Assembly: GCF_005222755.1 (NCBI RefSeq)
Contig: NZ_STGD01000008.1
Coordinates: 1 to 64,000 of the forward strand
Length of the DNA stretch: 64,000 bases
Direction: 5' to 3'
DNA from: Roseomonas sp. HF4
GTDB lineage: Bacteria; Pseudomonadota; Alphaproteobacteria; Acetobacterales; Acetobacteraceae
The notes beneath the pieces were generated by a model. The model did no database searches and was not told where the DNA came from. It was given only the letters and a program-made list of their open reading frames with translations. Position 1 is the first letter of the stretch; each line of letters begins with the position of its first letter. Positions 60,482 to 64,000 of the stretch are shown here, piece after piece. The position numbers were made by a program, and so were the translations under genes.

Positions 60482-60679
60482 GGAGGGCTCCGCCCTCCCG
60501 CACCCACCCGCCAAGGGCCTAAGGGCCCTTGGAACCCGATACTTGGCCGGCGGGAGGGAGGGGCACCACGGAACCGCCGGGCGGGGAACACGCGCCCGGC
60601 CCCTCCCTCCCGCCGGCCAATTCATGGTGTCCAGAGGCCTTTCGGCCTCTGGCGGGGGGTGCAGGGGGGCAGCGCCCCC
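60482..60679. repeat. Composite ~200-bp palindromic element inside the yej operon
   Basis: Left to right: hairpin GGAGGGC-TCC-GCCCTCC (60482-60498); hairpin CCAAGGGCC-TAAG-GGCCCTTGG plus AACC (60511-60536); a 22-bp arm starting TTGGCCGGCGGGAGGG (60543-60564); a 34-base loop; the perfect inverse arm (60599-60620); hairpin CCAGAGGCC-TTTC-GGCCTCTGG (60631-60652); and GGGGGC-AGC-GCCCCC (60665-60679). The right half is an inverted copy of the same two-hairpin unit seen at 48375 and 52571. It occupies most of the yejB-yejE spacer; no gene lies there. Confidence 0.75.
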
Positions 60680-60700
60680 TTGCATCCGCACGCCCACGCC

Positions 60701-61741
60701 ATGACGCTCACCCCCCTCACCCGCCGTCGCCTCGCCAATTTCCGCGCGAACCGGCGCGGCACCTGGTCGCTGGCGATCTTCGCGGTGCTGTTCTTCGTGA
60801 CCCTGTTCGCGGAGTTCATCGCCAATGACCGCCCGCTGGTCGCGAAGGTGGATGGCCGCTGGTACGTGCCGGTGCTGGTCGACTACGCCGAGAGCGACGT
60901 GATCCCGGATGGCCTGCCGACGCTGGCCGACTGGCACGACCGCGGCTTCCGGGACGAGTTCGCGGCCAAGGGCGGCTGGATGGTCTGGCCGCTGGTGCCC
61001 TATTCCTACCGTTCCGTGGTGCGGGACCTGCCGCAGCCGGCGCCGGCGCCGCCCTCGGCGCAGAACTGGCTCGGCACCGACGACCAGGCGCGGGACGTGC
61101 TGGCGCGCGTGATCTACGGCTTCCGCATCTCGGTGCTGTTCGGCTTCACGCTCACGATCGTCAGTTCCGTCGTCGGCATCGCGGCGGGCGCGGTGCAGGG
61201 CTTCTATGGCGGGCTCACGGACCTGCTGTTCCAGCGCTTCATCGAGATCTGGTCGGGCATGCCGCAGCTCTATCTGCTCATCATCCTGGCCTCCGTGATC
61301 GAGCCGAGCTTCTGGGTGCTGCTGGTCTTCCTGCTGCTGTTCTCCTGGATGGGGCTGACCGGCGTGGTGCGCGCGGAGTTCCTGCGCGGGCGCAACTTCG
61401 ACTACGTGCGGGCGGCCAAGGCGCTCGGCGTCTCCGACAGCGTGGTCATGTTCCGCCACATCCTGCCCAATGCGATGGTGGCGACGCTGACCTTCCTGCC
61501 CTTCATCCTGTCCGGCTCCGTGACCGTGCTGGCGAGCCTCGACTTCCTGGGCTTCGGGCTTCCGCCCGGCTCGCCCTCGCTGGGGGAGCTGGTCAACCAG
61601 GGCAAGAACAACCTGAACGCGCCCTGGCTCGCCATGACCGGCTTCGTGGTGCTGGGCGGCATGCTGACGCTGCTGATCTTCGTGGGGGAGGCGGTGCGCG
61701 ACGCCTTCGACCCGCGCAAGCTGCCGGGGGGTGCAGGCTGA
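60701..61741 (+). CDS. yejE: Peptide ABC transporter permease (YejE-like)
   Basis: A 346-residue permease with six helices and the long periplasmic loop typical of YejE (W-Y-V-P-V-L-V-D-Y... to L-G-T-D-D-Q-A-R-D-V-L-A-R). R-A-A-K-A-L-G-V-S-D is the EAA motif, and P-P-G-S-P-S-L-G-E-L follows near the end. The N-terminal F-R-A-N-R-R-G-T-W-S-L is also characteristic. ATG 60701 comes right after the palindromic element, and the last base of its stop is the first base of the yejF ATG (TGATG). Confidence 0.92.
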   Translation: MTLTPLTRRRLANFRANRRGTWSLAIFAVLFFVTLFAEFIANDRPLVAKVDGRWYVPVLVDYAESDVIPDGLPTLADWHDRGFRDEFAAKGGWMVWPLVPYSYRSVVRDLPQPAPAPPSAQNWLGTDDQARDVLARVIYGFRISVLFGFTLTIVSSVVGIAAGAVQGFYGGLTDLLFQRFIEIWSGMPQLYLLIILASVIEPSFWVLLVFLLLFSWMGLTGVVRAEFLRGRNFDYVRAAKALGVSDSVVMFRHILPNAMVATLTFLPFILSGSVTVLASLDFLGFGLPPGSPSLGELVNQGKNNLNAPWLAMTGFVVLGGMLTLLIFVGEAVRDAFDPRKLPGGAG

Positions 61742-63348
61742 TGGCCCTGCTCACGGTCGAGAACCTGGCCGTCGCCTTCCGCGGCAAGCGCGTGGTGGAG
61801 GGCGTCTCCTTCGCCGTCGAGCGCGGGGAGACGGTCGCGCTGGTGGGCGAATCGGGCTCGGGCAAGTCGGTCACGGCGCTGTCCTGTCTTCGGCTGCTGC
61901 CGGGCGCGGGGAGCAACCCCGAGGGCCGGATCGCGCTCGACGGCACCGAGGTGCTGGCCGCGCCCGAGGCCGAGCTGCTGCGCCTGCGTGGCGGCGTCGC
62001 CGGCATGGTGTTCCAGGAACCCATGACCTCGCTGAACCCGCTGCACACGGTCGAGCGCCAGGTGGGGGAGGCGATCACGCTGCACCGGCCGCTGGCCGGC
62101 GATGCCCTTCGGACGCGGATCGTGGAGCTGCTGCACCGCGCCGGCTTCCCCGATGCGGATGCGCGGCTCGGCGCCTATCCGCACCAGCTCTCGGGCGGGC
62201 AGCGCCAGCGCGTGATGATCGCCGCGGCGCTGGCGAACGACCCGAAGCTGCTGATCGCCGACGAGCCGACCACCGCGCTCGACGTCACCATCCAGGCGCA
62301 GATCCTGGAACTGCTGCAGACGCTGAAGCGCGAGACCGGCATGGCGCTGCTGCTCATCACGCACGACCTCGGCATCGTGAAGAAGCACGCCGACCGCGTG
62401 GTGGTGATGAAGGACGGGCAGGCGGTCGAGCAGGGCCGGGTCGAGGAGGTCTTCGCGAACCCGCAGCACGACTACACGCGCATGCTGCTGGCGACCGAGC
62501 CGCGCGGCGCCCCCGACCCCGTCGCCGACCAGGCCGCCGAGGTGATGCGCGGCGAGGCGGTGAAGGTACTGTTCCCGATCCGCCGCGGCCTCATGCGCCG
62601 CGTGGTCGCCCATGTGCGCGCGGTGGACGGCGTCAGCCTCCGCGTGCGTGAGGGGGAGACGGTGGGCCTGGTGGGTGAATCGGGCTCGGGGAAGACCACG
62701 CTCGGGCTCGCGCTGCTGCGGCTGGAGCAGAGCGAGGGCGCCATCCGCTTCGAGGGCACCGCGATCGAGGGCCTTCAGCGCGGCGCGCTCCGCCCCCTGC
62801 GGCGGCGCATGCAGATCGTCTTCCAGGACCCCTTCGGCGCTCTGTCGCCGCGGATGAGCGTGGCCGAGATCGTGGGCGAGGGCCTCGCCGTCCATGAGCC
62901 CGGCCTGACGCGCGATGCCCGCTCGCGCGCCGTCGCGACCGCGCTCGAGGAAGTCGGCCTCGAGCCCGCCATGGCGGAACGCTACCCGCACGAATTCAGC
63001 GGCGGCCAGCGCCAGCGCATCGCCATCGCGCGCGCCCTTGTGCTGAAGCCGCGCTTCCTCGTGCTGGACGAGCCGACCTCGGCGCTCGATGTCAGCGTGC
63101 AGGCGCAGGTGGTGGACCTGCTGCGCGCACTGCAGGCGAAGCACCGGCTGGCCTACCTGTTCATCTCGCACGACCTCAGGGTGGTGCGCGCCATGGCGCA
63201 CCGGATCATCGTGCTGAAGGACGGCAAGGTGGTCGAGGAGGGCGAGGCCGCCCAGGTTGTCGGCGCGCCGCGGGAAGCCTACACCCGCGCGCTGATGGCC
63301 GCGGCCTTCGACCTCAGGACGGAAGCCGTGGCGGGCATGCGGGTGTGA
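61741..63348 (+). CDS. yejF: Peptide ABC transporter ATPase with two nucleotide-binding domains (YejF-like)
   Basis: A 535-residue fused dual ATPase. Domain 1: Walker A G-E-S-G-S-G-K-S, signature L-S-G-G-Q-R-Q-R, Walker [13 protein letters not shown]. Domain 2: [28 protein letters not shown]. Oppositely charged linkers join them, and each domain ends with the peptide-transporter C-terminal tail. It powers the YejABE importer. It is coupled to yejE by one shared base. Confidence 0.94.
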   Translation: MALLTVENLAVAFRGKRVVEGVSFAVERGETVALVGESGSGKSVTALSCLRLLPGAGSNPEGRIALDGTEVLAAPEAELLRLRGGVAGMVFQEPMTSLNPLHTVERQVGEAITLHRPLAGDALRTRIVELLHRAGFPDADARLGAYPHQLSGGQRQRVMIAAALANDPKLLIADEPTTALDVTIQAQILELLQTLKRETGMALLLITHDLGIVKKHADRVVVMKDGQAVEQGRVEEVFANPQHDYTRMLLATEPRGAPDPVADQAAEVMRGEAVKVLFPIRRGLMRRVVAHVRAVDGVSLRVREGETVGLVGESGSGKTTLGLALLRLEQSEGAIRFEGTAIEGLQRGALRPLRRRMQIVFQDPFGALSPRMSVAEIVGEGLAVHEPGLTRDARSRAVATALEEVGLEPAMAERYPHEFSGGQRQRIAIARALVLKPRFLVLDEPTSALDVSVQAQVVDLLRALQAKHRLAYLFISHDLRVVRAMAHRIIVLKDGKVVEEGEAAQVVGAPREAYTRALMAAAFDLRTEAVAGMRV

Positions 63349-63382
63349 TGCGGGCGCGGGGCGCCCCGGCGGCAGGGACGGC

Positions 63383-63862
63383 GTGACGGAACTCGAACGG
63401 CTGAAGGCGCTGATGGATGCGGAGCATGTCAGGCTCGGCATCAACATCCGCCGCATGAACTCGCCCGGGTCGCCGGTCTACCGGTCGTGGGAGAACGTCT
63501 GGCCGGCCGCGATCGTGCTCGCCACCTCCTTCGTCGCGCTGAAATGGGGCGGCGCGCCGCTTGTCGCGCTCGGCGTCCGCGAAGGCGGCGCCTGGGCCGG
63601 CACCATCGTGCTCGGCATCGGCTGCTGGTGGTGGATCGCCAAGGTGATGCCGAAGGTGAAGGACGGCGTCTTCGACCGCAGCGCGGCCTTCGCGCTGCAG
63701 TCGCCCGCCCATTTCGACGCGCTCTGGGCGAAGGGCGTGCTCAGCCTCTATGCCAAACTGCCGGACGGCACGGAACGCGCGGCGACGCAGCGCGATTCCT
63801 GGCGCGGCTTCGTCACCGCGATCGACGAGGCCCTCGGCACCGATCCGAAGGACACCGAATGA
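63383..63862 (+). CDS. Membrane-associated hypothetical protein
   Basis: A 159-residue protein starting with GTG (63383) after CAGGGACGGC. N-terminal residues 1-37 are hydrophilic (L-E-R-L-K-A-L-M-D-A-E-H-V-R-L-G-I-N-I-R). Two helices follow (~39-57 and ~71-87), then a soluble end with W-R-G-F-V-T-A-I-D-E. I recognise no family. It follows yejF by 34 bp and overlaps the start of the ghrA-like gene (TGATG), so it may belong to either transcription unit. Confidence 0.65.
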   Translation: MTELERLKALMDAEHVRLGINIRRMNSPGSPVYRSWENVWPAAIVLATSFVALKWGGAPLVALGVREGGAWAGTIVLGIGCWWWIAKVMPKVKDGVFDRSAAFALQSPAHFDALWAKGVLSLYAKLPDGTERAATQRDSWRGFVTAIDEALGTDPKDTE

Positions 63863-64000
63863 TGGCCGTGCTGCTCTCGACCAAGGCACACACGATGCAG
63901 GACTGGAAGGCGGCGCTGCTGGCCGTCGATCCGTCGCTCGAGATCCGCCTGTTCCCCGAGGCCGGCGCGCCCGCCGACATCGAGGCCGCGGTGGTCTGGA
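63862..64000 (+). CDS. ghrA: N-terminal part of a glyoxylate/hydroxypyruvate reductase A-like protein (runs off the window)
   Basis: Forty-six codons are visible: MAVLLSTKAHTMQDWKAALL, then V-D-P-S-L-E-I-R-L-F-P-E-A-G and I-E-A-A-V-V-W. This is the typical opening of GhrA-type D-2-hydroxyacid dehydrogenases, which reduce glyoxylate or hydroxypyruvate with NAD(P)H; the catalytic and Rossmann parts lie beyond the end. The ATG at 63862 uses the last base of the previous TGA; an ATG one codon earlier is also possible. Confidence 0.6.
   Translation, partial: MAVLLSTKAHTMQDWKAALLAVDPSLEIRLFPEAGAPADIEAAVVW

Overview
The window comes from a very GC-rich alphaproteobacterium, most likely an Acetobacteraceae member of the Roseomonas kind. 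This is inferred from GC-rich codon usage in most genes, a fused BcsA-BcsB cellulose synthase next to a GH8 cellulase, a cycM / kdsB / pheA block, a ClpS-ClpA pair, a complex I NDUFA12 homologue beside mlaD and DUF2155, and a phasin preceded by a TTGC...GCAA site. No rRNA, tRNA or CRISPR array was seen.

Positions 1-3900 are visibly less GC-rich than the rest and look like a mosaic or acquired segment. The left edge carries the first 15 codons of an IS3/IS66-type transposase OrfA (minus strand), which abuts the 3' end of a broken group III truncated haemoglobin. A short chimeric ORF, a DUF6448 gene, sdhC-sdhD-sdhB without sdhA, and a DUF488 gene follow.

Positions 4017-13149 form a nitric-oxide / nitrosative-stress cluster. 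A minus-strand operon (trHb3, RIC di-iron repair protein, mogA, nnrS, nnrU) diverges from a plus-strand set (5-FTHF cyclo-ligase-like gene, small membrane protein, TDT/SLAC1 transporter, NsrR-like Rrf2 regulator, monomeric-type B12-dependent ribonucleotide reductase, DUF1971). Dyad sequences lie in the divergent promoter region.

Positions 13647-24098 are a cellulose operon: bcsZ (GH8), a small BcsR/BcsP-like protein, bcsQ, a bcsAB fusion and bcsC. No bcsD is present. Positions 24772-31448 hold a Bug-type solute-binding protein, a D,D-carboxypeptidase, a phasin, clpS-clpA and an AhpD-like protein. Positions 31456-42236 are mostly a compact minus-strand block: ppk2, MFS, EEP nuclease, DUF2075 ATPase, EamA exporter, a decayed alkyltransferase-like fragment, a FemAB/GNAT-like protein, a small membrane protein, RidA, and a degenerate class II RNR homologue that keeps a TSCPD domain but has lost all catalytic cysteines.

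Positions 42391-64000 are mostly housekeeping: NDUFA12, mlaD, a small ORF and DUF2155; an SLC13 permease; an MscS channel with a cyclic-nucleotide-binding domain; a polysaccharide deacetylase; an aroK-aroB fusion; a 49-residue membrane peptide, xerD and accA; a DHA2 MFS exporter; pheA, kdsB and cycM; hisN; a yejABEF-type peptide ABC transporter; and the start of a ghrA-like reductase. Intergenic gaps here carry at least three families of dispersed hairpin repeats. Some copies have different stem sequences that still pair around conserved loops, and one forms a roughly 200-bp composite palindrome inside the yej operon. These repeats, the degenerate RNR and the NO/NrdJ cluster are the most interesting signals.
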